A stretch of 64,000 nt of DNA from Apiosordaria backusii (lineage: Eukaryota > Ascomycota > Sordariomycetes > Sordariales > Lasiosphaeriaceae), in NCBI GenBank assembly GCA_030549205.1, contig JAUKTV010000003.1:3224001-3288000 (forward strand), given 5' to 3'. A program made the translations under genes and the position numbers. Positions 10,471 to 22,366 of this stretch are shown one piece after another. The stretch's first letter is position 1, and each line of letters begins with the position of its first letter. A model generated the notes under the pieces. The model had not been told where the DNA came from and searched no databases. It saw nothing but the letters and a program-made list of their open reading frames with translations.

Positions 10471-11275
10471 AACGGTAAAGAAAAGCAGTAAATAAGATCC
10501 TTTTTAACCTTATATAGACACTGGTACTTAGTCTTAGTACAAGCTAGTAAAGGAGTTATCGATACAGTTATAAACAATTCAATAGTAAAGAAAGCATTTA
10601 AAAAGTTTAGCTATAATATTATTATATAAGTTTATTATTAAACTTAACAGTAGAAGGTTTAACTATATAATAAATATATAATAAGTATATAATAGTTATA
10701 TAACTATAACGGTAGCCTAAGGCAGTTCAAGTAGCATACTAAATCAACTGTAAAAAGAACCAACGCTGGATATAGCATTGTAAAAGATTATTTTTTTTGA
10801 AAGCTCTACTTTTTAGAGAGACACAAAGAAATTATATAACGTTATATAGATAGTATTTAATCTAATTCTTTATTAAAGTAATAAAAGGTAATATAATAAT
10901 AATAATATTTATATTTATTAACTTTCCTTTCCTTTTAATATAGTTTAATTTAAAAGATAGAATATATAGAAATGCTAGAGTATATAATAATAGAAAATGG
11001 TATTCATAGTAATATAGTACTTTTTATTTAAGTAGAAAATTAGTTTTTTTATTTTTTAAAAGATTTAATAATTAACTAAAAAAAAAAGGTTTTTTTAAAA
11101 TTAATTAACAATATTTATAAAAAAGTATAGAAAAAGCTTACCTCTTTTAACCTTATTAATTATTATCTTTATTAAAAAGGAAATCTTTTTACTTTTTATT
11201 ATTATCTTTTTTTACCTTTTAAAATAAAATTAAAGTAATTAATAGAAATAATAAAATTAATAATAAAATAGATAA

Positions 11276-11371
11276 AATTAATAATAGGATTGATAATAAA
11301 ATAAATAAAATTAACGATGAGATTAATAATAAAATAAATAAAATTAATACTAAAATCAATAGAATAAATAG
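11276..11371. repeat. 33 bp tandem repeat, RIP-degraded
   Basis: Units at 11276-11308 and 11309-11341 have the same 33-base period; a third, shorter unit runs from 11342 to about 11371. They share the core ATAATAAAATAAATAAAATTA. A period of 11 codons suggests a former protein repeat. Confidence 0.7.
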
Positions 11372-12028
11372 ATCTTTTAAAATAGTTAAATTAGTTAATT
11401 CTTTTTCAAAATATACTTATAAACTTAATCGGGATTTATAGATTTTAAATAGAATTTATTTTATAAATATAAGATAATTTAAATTTAAAGTTTATTTAAC
11501 AGATTTAATAGATTTAATAATAGGCTTAATAGTTTTTTTAATTTTAAGGAAAGGAATTCTTTTAATTTTAATTATTAATTATATTATTATTTTTATATTA
11601 TAATTATTATTTAATTTATATTTTTTATATAATTATTTAAAATTTTGTATAATTATTTTAATATTTATACTTTCTTATATAGTTTTTTAAATCAATTTTA
11701 TTAAAATTCTTTAAACTATTAATAAAGTTAATAAGAAATTTAAAAATTATTAGTTATTAAGATATACTACATTTAAAGTTTTAATTAATATATAGTAAAT
11801 AAAGCGAAACTCTAGTTACTATTTATATTATTAGATTCTAGCCTGTAACTTAATGAAGCTTTACTTTAATGAAACTTGAGAGAGAAATGGACTTTGGACA
11901 GGTGATCGCGTTTCCACTTGCTCCGACTGGAAGGTCTTGGCGGGATGCCGACTTTGGACTGGCTGGCATTTCAAGTCATAAAAAACAAGGGTTATATTCT
12001 CCATGAAGTATTAATCTAGCCATGTCCA

Positions 12029-12488
12029 CTAGCTTTGCGATGCCCAACCAGCAAACTGCTTTAACGGCAGAACTTGAATGGCTTCACGCATGTTATTCTC
12101 CTCCTTCTCGGTTTCGATCAGCCAGGCCAGCTTTGAACTCGACTTGTGGACGTCTACCGCAGCTTGGTCGGCATAACTAGTAGTTTCCCGTCTCAGGCCT
12201 GGTCATATTGCTGGGGCAGCGGGCTTTAATTGCCCTAGGCGATACTTACAGTTCCCAAACAATAATCTTGGGCTCCTCGTCAGTCCCAGCTCGAAACCAC
12301 TGGTACTGCAGCACACCGGGCTCGTTCTCCTTGACATAGCTGGAAACAGACTTTGCTATCTCCTCCACCTAAAAACCACAATTCAGCTTCCTTTACCCAC
12401 GGTGGCATCTGGGTGTTTAAGTTGGGCTTACACGTGCCACCCTATCGGGTTTGGGGGAAAGAATGGCGAGAAAGTGAAGAGTGGACAT
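12029..12488 (-). CDS. ABM-domain (antibiotic biosynthesis monooxygenase-like) protein
   Basis: A three-exon gene assembled by eye: 12488-12432, 12368-12250 and 12176-12029. Introns are 63 bp (donor GTAAGC, acceptor TAG) and 73 bp (GTAAGT, TAG). The spliced frame gives 107 residues from ATG at 12488 to TAG. The protein starts with a beta strand (LHFLAILSPKP). It then has the family pattern of a helix with VKENEPGVLQYQWFR, a second strand ending VWE, and an ADQAAVDVHKSS helix region. ABM proteins are small ferredoxin-like dimers acting on quinones or aromatic metabolites, or of unknown role. It lies only about 160 bases inside the border of the AT-rich block, so it may be silenced. No neighbour tells its pathway. 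Confidence 0.78.
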
Positions 12489-13550
12489 TAGACGATCCAG
12501 GGGCCACACTGTTGATGTCGCTGAAGGTGTTAACCGTGCAAAATGTCCTCAGGGGCAACTGTACTGGAGATTTTAAAACCTGGCAGGTGCAAAACACCCG
12601 AGAAGATGCGGGGCAGTTTTTCCTGGGGTCAGGTTCCCGGCAGAATACCTGATGGGGATCGGGACCACATATGAATCCGACAGGCCAAAAGATGGATGTT
12701 GGTCAATACGTGGAGGGACTGTCTCAATTCTTCCGGCCGCCATTTTCCCGTTGCACTTCCAAGCCACCTAGGTACTCAGGCGCCGTGATGTCCTGCAGGG
12801 TCTGAGTCCAAGCAAAAGTCAAGAGCGGACAAGCATTGGAAATGCAACCGACCAAGGACCTTGGCACGCCACAAGAAAGCTTGTCATGGATGGGGTACAG
12901 ATGTGTGGATGTACAAACATCGCCAGCAATATCCCCATCGTTTGCTTTTCAATTTCAACCACATCCACCCCATCCCCTGCGGTCATGTAAGTACAGTACA
13001 TACAAAACCCCAACCGATAAATACGGTAGGTAGCGGAGCGAGTCGTCATCAACTTCCTCATCAGACATCAACATCGGCAGAGTATCGATGAGACTTCAAT
13101 TTTCCCCAGCTCTCCCCAGCCAATCGCCTCTTCCAGACAGCTTCCTCGCAGCTTGCAGACCGCACACTCCACTGCCGCTCCCCCTTTGGACGTGGAAAGA
13201 GTTACCTTTCGGCGGCCAATCTGCCGAACAGGCTATCAAAAATCACTCTATTTCGCAGAATTCCACCCCCGACACCCTCCCACAACCAGGATGAGATCTT
13301 CATTCACGCCTTCTACAGATATTGTAGTAATGCGTGTGTGTTGCGCCAACCGATTCGTGGTCCGTCCCGCCTGGGCGTGCCTTGTCAAGCATCCCGGCCT
13401 CTCAATGCTTGATTATTTGACCTCTCGACTGCCTTCTTTTTGTGCAAATAGAATCTGCAGTCTTTTGCTCTCGCCATTCGTCACTAGGCCTCTGCAGCTC
13501 CATACCAACCTAGTAACCACTCATCTCATCGCAAACAAGACTGGCCAAGG
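12489..13550. other. Intergenic, nothing recognised
   Basis: Divergent promoter space between the ABM gene and the AA12-like gene. Only short open frames without splice support are present. Confidence 0.6.
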
Positions 13551-15038
13551 ATGCATCTGCTCAAGGTTGCTACCGCGGTGGCAGCTCTGGCAACTGGTCA
13601 GTCTACATCTTTTTCGCCCCCTCAACCATACTGGGTCTAACATGGAAACAAGGCGCCGATGCTGCTGTCAGGCAGCTCCCCCGCCCTGCTAGCTGCAGCG
13701 GTGTCGCCAACTTCCGTTACCAATACAAACTGGAGTCAGGGTGGTCCGCCATGAAAATTGCCGGCGGTCTCAAGCAGGTACGGACAATCGTCTGGGATAC
13801 CGAGGGCAACATGCTTGTCTCGCAGAACACGCGTGGTGTTTCGGTGCACACGTTCGGAGACAATGGGTGCATCAATAGCACAACCATGCTGATCTCTGGC
13901 AACCAAATCAACCACGGTCTTGCCATCACCCCCGACGGCAAGACTCTTTACGCCAGCAGTGAGACTACCCTGTGGAGCTGGGCCTATGACCCCCTCACAC
14001 GCAAGATCAGCAACCAAAAGACCATCGTCAGAGGCATGTCAACCGGCATCCACTCGTCGAGGACAGTCGCCGTCGTTCCTCAACAACCCAACCTTGTTTT
14101 GCTGCAGGTTGGTTCAAACTCCAATTTTGACATGGCATCCCAGCAGCCTGGTACTGGGAGGGCCATCATCAAGATCTTTGATGCCAGCAAAGCGCCAAGC
14201 AATGGCTTCAACTACAACACCGAGGGAGAGGTGTATGGTTATGGTCTAAGAAACGAGATTGGGCTCACAGCTGACCCGAATGGTGTCTTCTGGGGTGTTG
14301 AGAATAGCGGTGATGTGTGTCCTCTCCGTTCATATCATGTCTCGCTTTTCATACATGTTGGCAAAGCTAACAACTCCAGGACTTTGCCCGTACCGAAAAC
14401 GGGCAGCGCCGTGACATCCACATTGACAACCCAGCTGAGAAGCTCAACAACCGTGAGTTATCCCGTGACCTAGCGTATGTTGCCTGGCTAACCCCGTTAC
14501 AGTTGGCGACCCCCTCACAGTTCGCAACGCATGGTACGGCTATCCGACTTGCTTCTCTGTCTGGAACCCGGCCAACTTCCCCAACTCCAATCTGAAGACG
14601 GGTTCACACTTTGTTGTCTCGCCCAACTCATCCTACAACGATGCGACTTGTAACGGCCGTGCTGTGCCCCCTCGACTGACCTTCCAAGCCCACTCAGCGC
14701 CTATTGCCAACACCTTTGATTCGGATGCTAAGAACATGTACGTCACGTTCCACGGAAGCTGGAATCGACAGCCTGCAACTGGGTTCAAGGTCGTTCAGAT
14801 CCCATTCACACAGCTAGCCAATGGAACATATGACCCTGTGGCCCCCGCCGACAGCATGACCGGATACAAGGACATCTTTTCAGCGACAAACCCAGGAAGC
14901 TGCACCGCCAATGGGTTGACCATGAGTAACTGCTTCCGTTTGACAGCTGCCGCCTGGGACCCGGCGGGCAGAGGATTGTTTGTCGGAAGTGACAACAGTG
15001 CTGAAGGAGAGATTTATGTCTTGACTCCTACTAACTGA
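13551..15038 (+). CDS. Secreted PQQ-dependent sugar dehydrogenase, AA12-like
   Basis: Four exons: 13551-13596, 13653-14314, 14380-14452 and 14503-15038; introns of 56, 65 and 50 bp, the first two with clear CTAAC branch sites. The 438-residue product has a signal peptide of about 18 residues (MHLLKVATAVAALAT then GADA). The body is a soluble quinoprotein glucose/sorbosone dehydrogenase beta-propeller. Recognisable family motifs are NHGLAITPDG, GIHSSRT, LRNEIGL, WGVENSGDD, IHIDNPAEKLN and WYGYPTCFSVW. Fungal AA12 enzymes oxidise rare sugars such as fucose or sorbosone derivatives using PQQ and can pass electrons to lytic polysaccharide monooxygenases. No C-terminal binding module or cytochrome domain is present. 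The substrate cannot be told from sequence alone. Confidence 0.85.
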
Positions 15039-15508
15039 TGAAGAGGATACTATGAGCTTGGGTGTGGTGGGAGTCCTGGAAGCATGTATTAGCCAGAGAA
15101 TCAGTGGGACAAAAGAAGAACAGAGCTTGAAAAGATCAGTTCAAGTTGTGGATTCCAACTTCAACCTGGGAAGTGCCTATCTAGTTGATTCCCGATGGAA
15201 ATAACAGGTCGTTATTATTCATCGCCTTGGCATGCAGAACCCGCACTGGTGATCATTCCTATTGTTGTTCCCGTCTCTGGACCATGGTACCACGGTATGT
15301 GGGTACGTACGGTGGCACGGGTGGTCACCTCTGCCCGCCCCGTTGTGACTGGCGGGTTCGGACTCAAAAAACGCCCCTGTGCTGTGTTATGTGCAACAAA
15401 TCCAGGAGATTCTGCGACAGCCCTGTATGGTGGGAAATAAAACTAGCCCGGAACCCTCCTTTCCATTCCGCCACTTTTCACTTGCAGATTATCGACATAC
15501 TGGCCAAA
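15039..15508. other. Intergenic, nothing recognised
   Basis: Terminator and promoter space between two plus-strand genes. No conserved coding texture was seen. Confidence 0.6.
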
Positions 15509-16544
15509 ATGCTCAGGCGATGCTGTCAGGTGCAACCAACTGTTGGTTTGTTGGCTTTGGCCTATCTCATCGAGAGGACAGCATCCCTGATGGTAACGAC
15601 ACCCCCAAGCTTTCAAGGGTTTTCTATCCTGTCTAATGGGGCCGGTATGTGCCATTATTCAAGAGAACCCTAGGAGAGGATGACTGCTCACCTATTCGTC
15701 ATCATTGTGAATAGCATCGCCCGTGCATTGCCCTGAATCATCCAACTTCTTCACGTCGAGCACCTATGGCGCCTGCTGCCAGGGAACAGTCGGTTGCGAC
15801 ATTGCCACAGCTTGCCGAAATGGGACGTACAGCTTCTTGTTTGGTGGCAGGAACACGTGTGGTAGCAATGCGCCCAGATGCGCGTTCAGGACAGTCTTGG
15901 CTAGTTCGCCGACGGCAAGCGAAAGTTGGATCGTGATCCTCTGCACACAGTCAGATGCGGCACGAACCACACATACGCTCTTCCGGGAAACCACAGGCAC
16001 AACGTCGACAACACCAACCTTGATCTCGACCTCCACGGCCGCCGAACCTTCGTCAAGCTCTTCGGTACCCTCGACGACTACAGGGCCAGCAGCTACAACA
16101 GCGATAACCGCCGGGCCAGAGTCACAGGGTACGTCATCACAAGCCTGGATAGCAGGTGCAGTTATTGGACCTATAGTCGCGGTGGCACTTATGGGCTTCT
16201 TTGGGTTCTGGTTTGGAAAACGGAGAGCAAGAAAACAAGGCGTGGCCACTCAACCTACTCAGGGAACCCCTCCTGGACAGCTCCCAGCTTCAACCATGGA
16301 CGAGGTCTCTCATCAACCAAACCACGTGTACTATGAGAGTAAGCCGGCAGAGCCACCACGTTTCGAAATGGGGGATAGCTCAACGCTCAACACGACACAT
16401 GGCAGTTCACATTCACAATATGGCAGTGCTCCAATGCCATATTCACAGGTTTATTCAACAACGAGCACGTCTGCGTCCCCAGTATTTTACGAGTTAAGCC
16501 CAGACAGGAGAGCCGAGCTCCCGACAGAACCGCGAAATCGATGA
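15509..16544 (+). CDS. Single-pass cell-surface protein, Mid2/stress-sensor-like
   Basis: Two exons (15509-15644 and 15715-16544) with a 70 bp intron (GTATGT...TAG) give 321 residues. The N-terminus is a likely signal peptide. A cysteine-rich ectodomain follows (about 50-125, CPES...GACC...C...C), then a Ser/Thr/Pro stalk likely to be O-glycosylated. One membrane helix lies at about 189-212 (IAGAVIGPIVAVALMGFFGFWF) with a basic stop-transfer KRRARK, then a cytoplasmic tail rich in Ser, Tyr and Pro. This layout is that of fungal wall sensors and related surface proteins. The Cys region is not a classical WSC domain, so a sensing role is inferred from layout only. An earlier or later first exon is possible. 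Confidence 0.7.
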
Positions 16545-17093
16545 TGGATTCTGTAAAGACTTGGCTTACGGAAAGTCCCGTGACGAGTGTATTTGCCATT
16601 AGACGACGGTGACAGATACCTACCTACTTGATAGATCATACCATACCTTTATATACCTATGCTGTACGTGCAGTCTTGATCCTCGGATGCGGATCAGTTT
16701 CAGTAGATGCAGCCTCCAGCTTAGCGTCATTTTGGTCACTCTGTCTAGTATCGCTCTTGAATCTCCCAAATACCCGGTAGCCAAGATGGTTGCGCCTACA
16801 ATGTATGTATGTCTTCGCCCTGATTTGACCCGGGGATAATGCGCCCCAAGTCTCTTGGCGACAGCCACTATCCCAGATTGGCCAGCTGAGCCGGCCCATT
16901 GCGTCCCTTTTTCCCACGCTGTCCACTTGGTCTTGCTCTGAGCCCTGACATGTTTTATTTGTTTTGATCATGCTGATTTATTATTGACCTCAGTCATTAT
17001 ATTCTGGTTGCCACTTTCCTTGCTCCTTTTCGCGAAAAGGGGCTCCTCCAACTGCCGATTTCATGCCCAAGCCCCACCCCCACAGCTGACACG
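16545..17093. other. Intergenic, nothing recognised
   Basis: 549 bases between two plus-strand genes. Probably the promoter of the GH47 gene. Confidence 0.6.
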
Positions 17094-19044
17094 ATGTTTA
17101 AAGACAAGCCAGAAGAGACAGGTGGCCTGGGATCCGTATATCGTCATCGGGTTGCAGTTCCTCGGCCAGGCAAAAGAAGCGAGCGCCTGCTCGTTATTTT
17201 CACGTTCTGCCTTGTCGTCTTTTACATGGTTGGCGGCTTTGAACGCGTGATTCCAAAAATCCCAGAATCTGTTCGCCTGGAAAGACACATGAACACAGGT
17301 CAAACACTACATCCATACAAAGCTGTCAAAAGCAGCATTGATTGGGGAAAGGTGAAGCCTCGCTACCCATCCAAACGGCCGCCCATACCACTTCCCACTG
17401 CATCAGAAGGGATAGCTCTTCCGCAGATTCAACATAGCTTTGGGAGGGTATCACGAGAAGATCAGAAAAAGCGAGATGAAAGGAGGCGAGCAGTCAGAAA
17501 TCTCACCATAAAGTCCTGGTCGGCCTACCGCAAGTATTCCTGGAAGAAAGACGCCCTTCTTCCGCTCTCTGCTGCCGGCAAGGATCAGTTCTCCGGCTGG
17601 GCGGCCACCCTTGTTGACTCTCTTGACACTCTGTGGATCATGGGTCTCAGGGAAGAATTTGACGAAGCTGTCGCCGCTGTAGCCGAAATCGACTTTGCAA
17701 ACTCGTCCAGTCCACTGATCAATATTTTCGAGACCAACATCCGGTACCTCGGCGGTCTGCTTGCTGCGTATGACCTCAGTAAGCGAGACGTCCTCCTTCA
17801 GAAGGCAACCGAGCTGGGCGACCTTATCCACGCTGGCTTTGATACTCCCACCCGCATGCCGGTGGATAACATCAACCTGCTATCCGTCAAGTCAAGCGAG
17901 GGCCAACTGATCGAACCCCAAGTTGTCTCCGCCTCCCCGGGGACGTTGAGTTTGGAACTCACCCGCCTGTCTCAGCTGACTGGGAATCCGAAGTACTACT
18001 CCGCCATAGCCCGCGTCAACTCCCTGTTCAGCGTCAGCCAGAATAAGACCCTGCTTCCTGGCCTCTTTCCGATGTACATATCTCTCTGGGGTCCCAAGCC
18101 AAACGTTATTAGCGGCACAACTTTCACCTTGGGGGGTGGGGCAGACTCCATGTATGAGTATTTCCCCAAGCTATCCCAACTCCTGAATGGCGCCGAGCCA
18201 ACTCTCATCTCACTTGCACACAACTTCTTGACTTCGGCGTCTGCGAACCTTTTCTTCCGACCCATGATCCCGGATTCGTCGTCCAACGATATCTTGATAT
18301 CGGGCACAGCCAACATTCTTCCCAATCTTGATGACAAAAAGAACAGCTTTGACCTGAGCCCCGAAACGGAACATTTGACATGTTTCATAGGCGGGACTTA
18401 TGCCCTGGCCGGGCGTCTGTTTTCTACTCGGCGATATTTGGAGACAGGGGCGAAGCTGACCAGGGGGTGTGTCTACATGTATAAATCCTTTCCTACTGGG
18501 CTCATGCCAGAGCGGTTGACAATGCTGCCATGCCCCTCGACAGATTCTTCTCTTTCTGCCGGATGCAAATGGAACCAAACCTTATGGGAAGCAACGCAAA
18601 AACAGCCGGGCTTACCAAAGGGGTTTGTCTCGGTGACAGACAGACGGTATATCCTCCGTCCGGAGGCCATCGAGTCAGTGTTTTACATGTGGCGCATTAC
18701 AGGGGAGCCCGAGTGGCAAGAAGCGGCATGGGACATGTTTGTTGCGGTTGCGGAGGGAGCGTTTGCGAAGGAAACCGGGGGAGGAGCGAGTGTGAAGGAC
18801 GTCACAGTTGACCCGAGCAAGGAGGAGATCCGGAGGGACGATGAGATGGAGGTTTGTGTGCTCTCCTTTCCCTCGGCTTTGCCGCAAGTTAAGAGACATG
18901 TTGCTGACAAAGACGGAACAGAGCTTTTGGATTGCAGAAACACTCAAATACTTTTACTTGGTGTTTTCGCCACCCGACCTGATCAGTCTCGACAAGTACG
19001 TCTTGAATACGGAGGCTCATCCGTTCCTGAGACCGGTCCCATGA
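17094..19044 (+). CDS. Mannosyl-oligosaccharide alpha-1,2-mannosidase (GH47)
   Basis: Two exons (17094-18851 and 18922-19044). The 70 bp intron (GTTTGT donor, GCTGAC branch, CAG acceptor) is needed because the continuous frame loses the family's C-terminal motif, which the second exon restores (LKYFYLVFSPP, LNTEAHPF). The product has 626 residues. It is a type II membrane protein: a short basic cytoplasmic tail, then a membrane anchor at about 31-48, then a luminal stem. GH47 motifs include SWSAYRKYSWKKD, LVDSLDTLWIMGL, FETNIRYLGGLL, HLTCFIGG and RPEAIESVFYMWR. The enzyme trims alpha-1,2-linked mannose from N-glycans in the ER or Golgi. Confidence 0.93.
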
Positions 19045-19329
19045 CTCGAGCGAGAGAAGATGAAACGACCAAATATATAGGTGGTATGGCGTTGTGAGCA
19101 GGATCGTCATGGCGGTGTTTTCGTCTACGACGCGTAAGACAATTCAAGTATTTGTGTGGTATGTGTGGTATCCATGGATGTGTGTGCGTGCGTGTGCAAG
19201 CGTCATGAAACAGCCGCCCCCATGGCTGGCTCCATTATCAGACTTATCAGACCCTAGACCCCGGACGCCAAACTAATGCAAACCCTTCCCTTCCGTATAA
19301 CGCTTCAGTACCAACTTTGCAAAACTGAA

Positions 19330-20962
19330 CTACCTCCTCCCCCCTCGCCCTCCTCCACCGCCCATCATGCCGCCCATTTGCTTCATCATGGCGTTCATGT
19401 CAAAGCCGCCTCCGGGTCCACCTCCGCCGCCAAGCATCTTCATCAGGCTGCCCATATCGGGCATCCCTCCGCCACCAGGCCCGCCGGCGCCACCCATGCT
19501 CTGTAACCGTTTCTGCATAGCAGCCAGCTGTTGGGCCTTGTTGCCTCCACCCATGGCATTCTGCGCCCTCTGCATGTTCTTCATGTTGCCGCCCATCTTC
19601 TTGGCCATACCGGCCATCAGCCTCTGCTGCGTTAGCAGATCCTCCACTTCGCGAACCGTCGTTCCTGAACCCCGTGCCACTCTTGTCATCCGGGTCGGCT
19701 GCTCGATGAAGATCTTGCCATCCGAATCCAGCTCCTTGTCGGTCATGCTGTCGCATATGTAGATCATTCTCTTCAGCTTCAAGCTTCCTTCCTCGTCGTC
19801 CATGTTGGCCATGATGTTGCTCATGCCGGGAATCATGCCCGCCATCTTGGATAGTGGCCCCATCTTCATGATGTTTTGCAGCTGATCCCTCAAGTCTCGC
19901 ACGGTGAAGATGCCTTCGGTGATGTGCTTGATCGTCTCCTTCTGGTCCAGCTTGAGCGACTGGACATGCTCGACCAAACCAGCCATGTCGCCCATGCCCA
20001 ACAGCTTGGAGATGAAGTTCCTTGGTACAAATCGCTCCAAATCCAGCATGTGCTCTCCGGTACCAATAAACACAATCGGCGTGTGCGTAGCCGCAACGGC
20101 AGAAATGGCGCCGCCGCCGGCAGCGTGGCCGTCAGTCTTGGTGATGATGATGGCTCCAAAGTCGGCGGCTTCCTTGAAGGCTTTTGCCTGTCCCTCGGCC
20201 TGTTGTCCTATGCTCGAGTCGAGCACCATGATGGTCTCGTCTGGCTTGATGGCGTTCTGGATGTCCACCATCTCCTGAAACAAGGCACTCTCTTGTCTGT
20301 GACGGCCAGATGTATCGACAATGATGACCTCGAACCTTTCCTTCTTGAACTTGTCAACGCCCTCCTTGGCCACGACGGCGGGGTCGGTCTCTGTTAAGCT
20401 GCCGTAGTACGGGATCTTGGCCTTTGTCGCGTTTTGCTTGAGCTGGTCAAAGGCACCGGCACGGAAAGTGTCTGCGCAGACCAAGCAGGCGCGGAAGCCG
20501 CGCGATTGGTAGTGCCGGGCAAGCTTTGTGCAAGTTGTGGTTTTGCCAGCACCCTGAAGGCCGACGAACATGATGACATTCGTCTTGCCCTTCTTGGGCT
20601 TGAAAGGCTCGGCATGGGGATCGACGAGGGCGACGAGTTCATCGAAGACGGCTTTCTGAATGAGGCGCTTCTTGTTGACTGCTGGAGGGAGCTCTTTAAA
20701 GTTGACGGTGGATTTGATGGATTTTCGGAGCTGGCCGACGAGACGGACATTGACGTCTGCTTCCAGGAGAGCAGAGCAGATCTGCTTGAGCATAGAGTCG
20801 AAGGCCTGGTGGTCATGACATGTGGCTTGTTAGCGGCCGAAGGACAGGGAAGAACAAGGGAAAGGACAAGAAAGAGCTGGCAACCTTTTCGTCGAGATTT
20901 GGCGCGCGCGTCAAGTCAGTGACGGCGGCATTGATGCGCCGCCCTAGATCTTGAAGAACCAT
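19330..20962 (-). CDS. srp54: Signal recognition particle 54 kDa GTPase
   Basis: Two exons: 20962-20885 (26 codons) and 20805-19330; the 79 bp intron has a weak GTTGCC donor, a GCTAAC branch site and a CAG acceptor. The product has 517 residues, normal for fungal SRP54. An N-terminal helical N domain is followed by the GTPase G domain with P-loop GLQGAGKTTTCTKLA (from about residue 108), DTFRAGAFDQL, DTSGRH and TKTDG, then a methionine-rich M domain that binds signal peptides and SRP RNA. The C-terminus is unusually rich in Gly and Met (GGGGGRGGRR end). It targets secretory proteins to the ER and is a conserved housekeeping gene, the most reliable anchor in this window. Confidence 0.96.
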
Positions 20963-21286
20963 GGCTGGGAGAATCAGCGACAATCGGCGCCGGTCGGAGC
21001 TTTGCGATAATGTGTAATGTTGGGCAGGCTGCGGTCGACGAGGTTAGGGTTGGGATGTGGTGGTTTCTCCCAGTGGATGACAGAAGTCGGAATGAGGCGA
21101 CATGGTGGGGCGAGTTCTGGAAGCCCCCACTATTAAGTTGGGGAAGTGGGGCGGCCGATGGAGACCAAAGGGTTAGGGTCCTGGCGGATATACCTCTGGA
21201 CAATTCAACCATATAAAATTTGCAGAGTTTGAAACAACATAAAGTTGGATACCTAGGTAATTTCTGTCTAAACGCGCCGACCCTAT
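20963..21286. other. Intergenic, SRP54 promoter region
   Basis: 324 bases between two minus-strand genes. No further gene seen. Confidence 0.6.
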
Positions 21287-22366
21287 TTAAACATTGCTTC
21301 CACCAACCCAGAATCTGCTCGACTCACAGATGGGGACGTCATCCTCAAAGCAGGGAGCAGGAACAGAAGCAGCCCCCAGCGCTTCAATGGTTCTAAGCGG
21401 ACAACAACAATCAGATAATCAGCCAGCTTTCATCATCCAACCACCGTGCCCTCAGGAGTGGAGGTGCATGTACTTACCCAACTGTGCTCCCACAAGTCCA
21501 ACTCTGGCGCACCGTAAGCAACTTCCTGCCTGTATCGAAACCGAACATGGCGATCGTCGTCCCGCCTGAAGCTCCCACAGGAGCACAGGTACCCTGAACC
21601 GTTACGCCATCACCTGTGCGGCCCCCACTAGCGCACTCAAACGTCTCGTTTGTGGCCGTATTGACAGCTCCAAATAACTTACCCTCTGTCTCGGGCGTGG
21701 AATCGTACAGTTTAGTCTGGTCTCTGATTTCCCATGATGCGAGATACTGCCCAGTCGCAGGCGCCGATGAACAAGGACTTTGGCCTCTCGCCTGCTGCGT
21801 CGTGTTGAGAGTGATCTGTCTCGACGTGGTCAAGCATCGTGTTGGGCTGCCTCCTGGCCCCGTGTTATCGCATGAAGTAGGTAAGACGATCGATGCAGTT
21901 GCCAGCCCAGACACTCTGCTCTTGTCTGTTAACAATGACTCCTTTCTGCACAGCTGTGTAGAACGAACGGTACACGAGGCCATGCTTACCCTTGACTCTC
22001 ACATGTAAAGGTATGGCTCGCAAACAGAGTCCTCTTCTCCCAGTCCATCGCAAAACTAACCGTATCATCAATTGGCCGGCCAAAGATATTCACGCAGGTG
22101 CTCCAGAGGAGCGCTGACTTGTCCTGATTGAAGCCTTTCCACTCCTCCGGCCACATGCCGAAGCAGCTGTATGTTGTGCCACCCGTGGAGAGATAGAGGC
22201 CAATGACCGAGTCAGTTCCGGCCCGTCCCGGGAGAGATCGGTCGGGGGCGTCGTATGTCCATTCTGAGATCTGCCAGGATATAGAAGAGGGAGAGGCTGG
22301 GCAAGGTCGCGCTGCCTGTGCTGCTGCAAGAAGAGAGGCCAAGAACAGAATGATTTGAGGCTTCAT
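21287..22366 (-). CDS. Secreted protein with two AA1-like repeats
   Basis: Three exons: 22366-21990, 21915-21478 and 21392-21287; introns of 74 bp (GTAAGC...CAG) and 85 bp (GTAAGT...TAG), both phase 2. The product has 306 residues and a signal peptide (about 1-19, MKPQIILFLASLLAAAQAA). The mature protein consists of two similar halves. Each has a WxI segment, a central Cys pair, then FxxDxxxxxL, then an aromatic residue-Thr-Cys (FTC or WTC), then a short segment ending in VPAPC or VLPTSC. The two introns fall at the equivalent place in each half, which supports the last exon; without it the frame would stop inside the second donor site. The pattern resembles fungal AA1-like/Alt-a-1-type secreted proteins. 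Function unknown, possibly an effector or surface protein. Confidence 0.7.

Larger units (their letters stand above)
8649..11870. other. AT-rich RIP heterochromatin block
   Basis: About 3.2 kb of very AT-rich sequence rich in TpA, with no intact gene. Between about 9,840 and 10,300 the minus strand keeps relic coding texture with stops, probably another dead mobile element that I could not identify. Several degenerate tandem repeats are listed separately. Composition returns to normal near 11,870, which marks a sharp isochore border. Confidence 0.8.

Noticed and set aside
10362..10577. Open frame on the minus strand, Phe/Ile/Tyr-rich
   Set aside because: Produced by a degenerate tandem repeat in AT-rich relic DNA; composition is not protein-like.
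19876..20397. Plus-strand frame of 173 residues
   Set aside because: Antisense shadow of SRP54.
21474..21480. Stop of the AA1-like gene at the end of exon 2
   Set aside because: The TAA is part of a perfect GTAAGT donor; splicing gives a last exon matching the first half, so the longer model is preferred.
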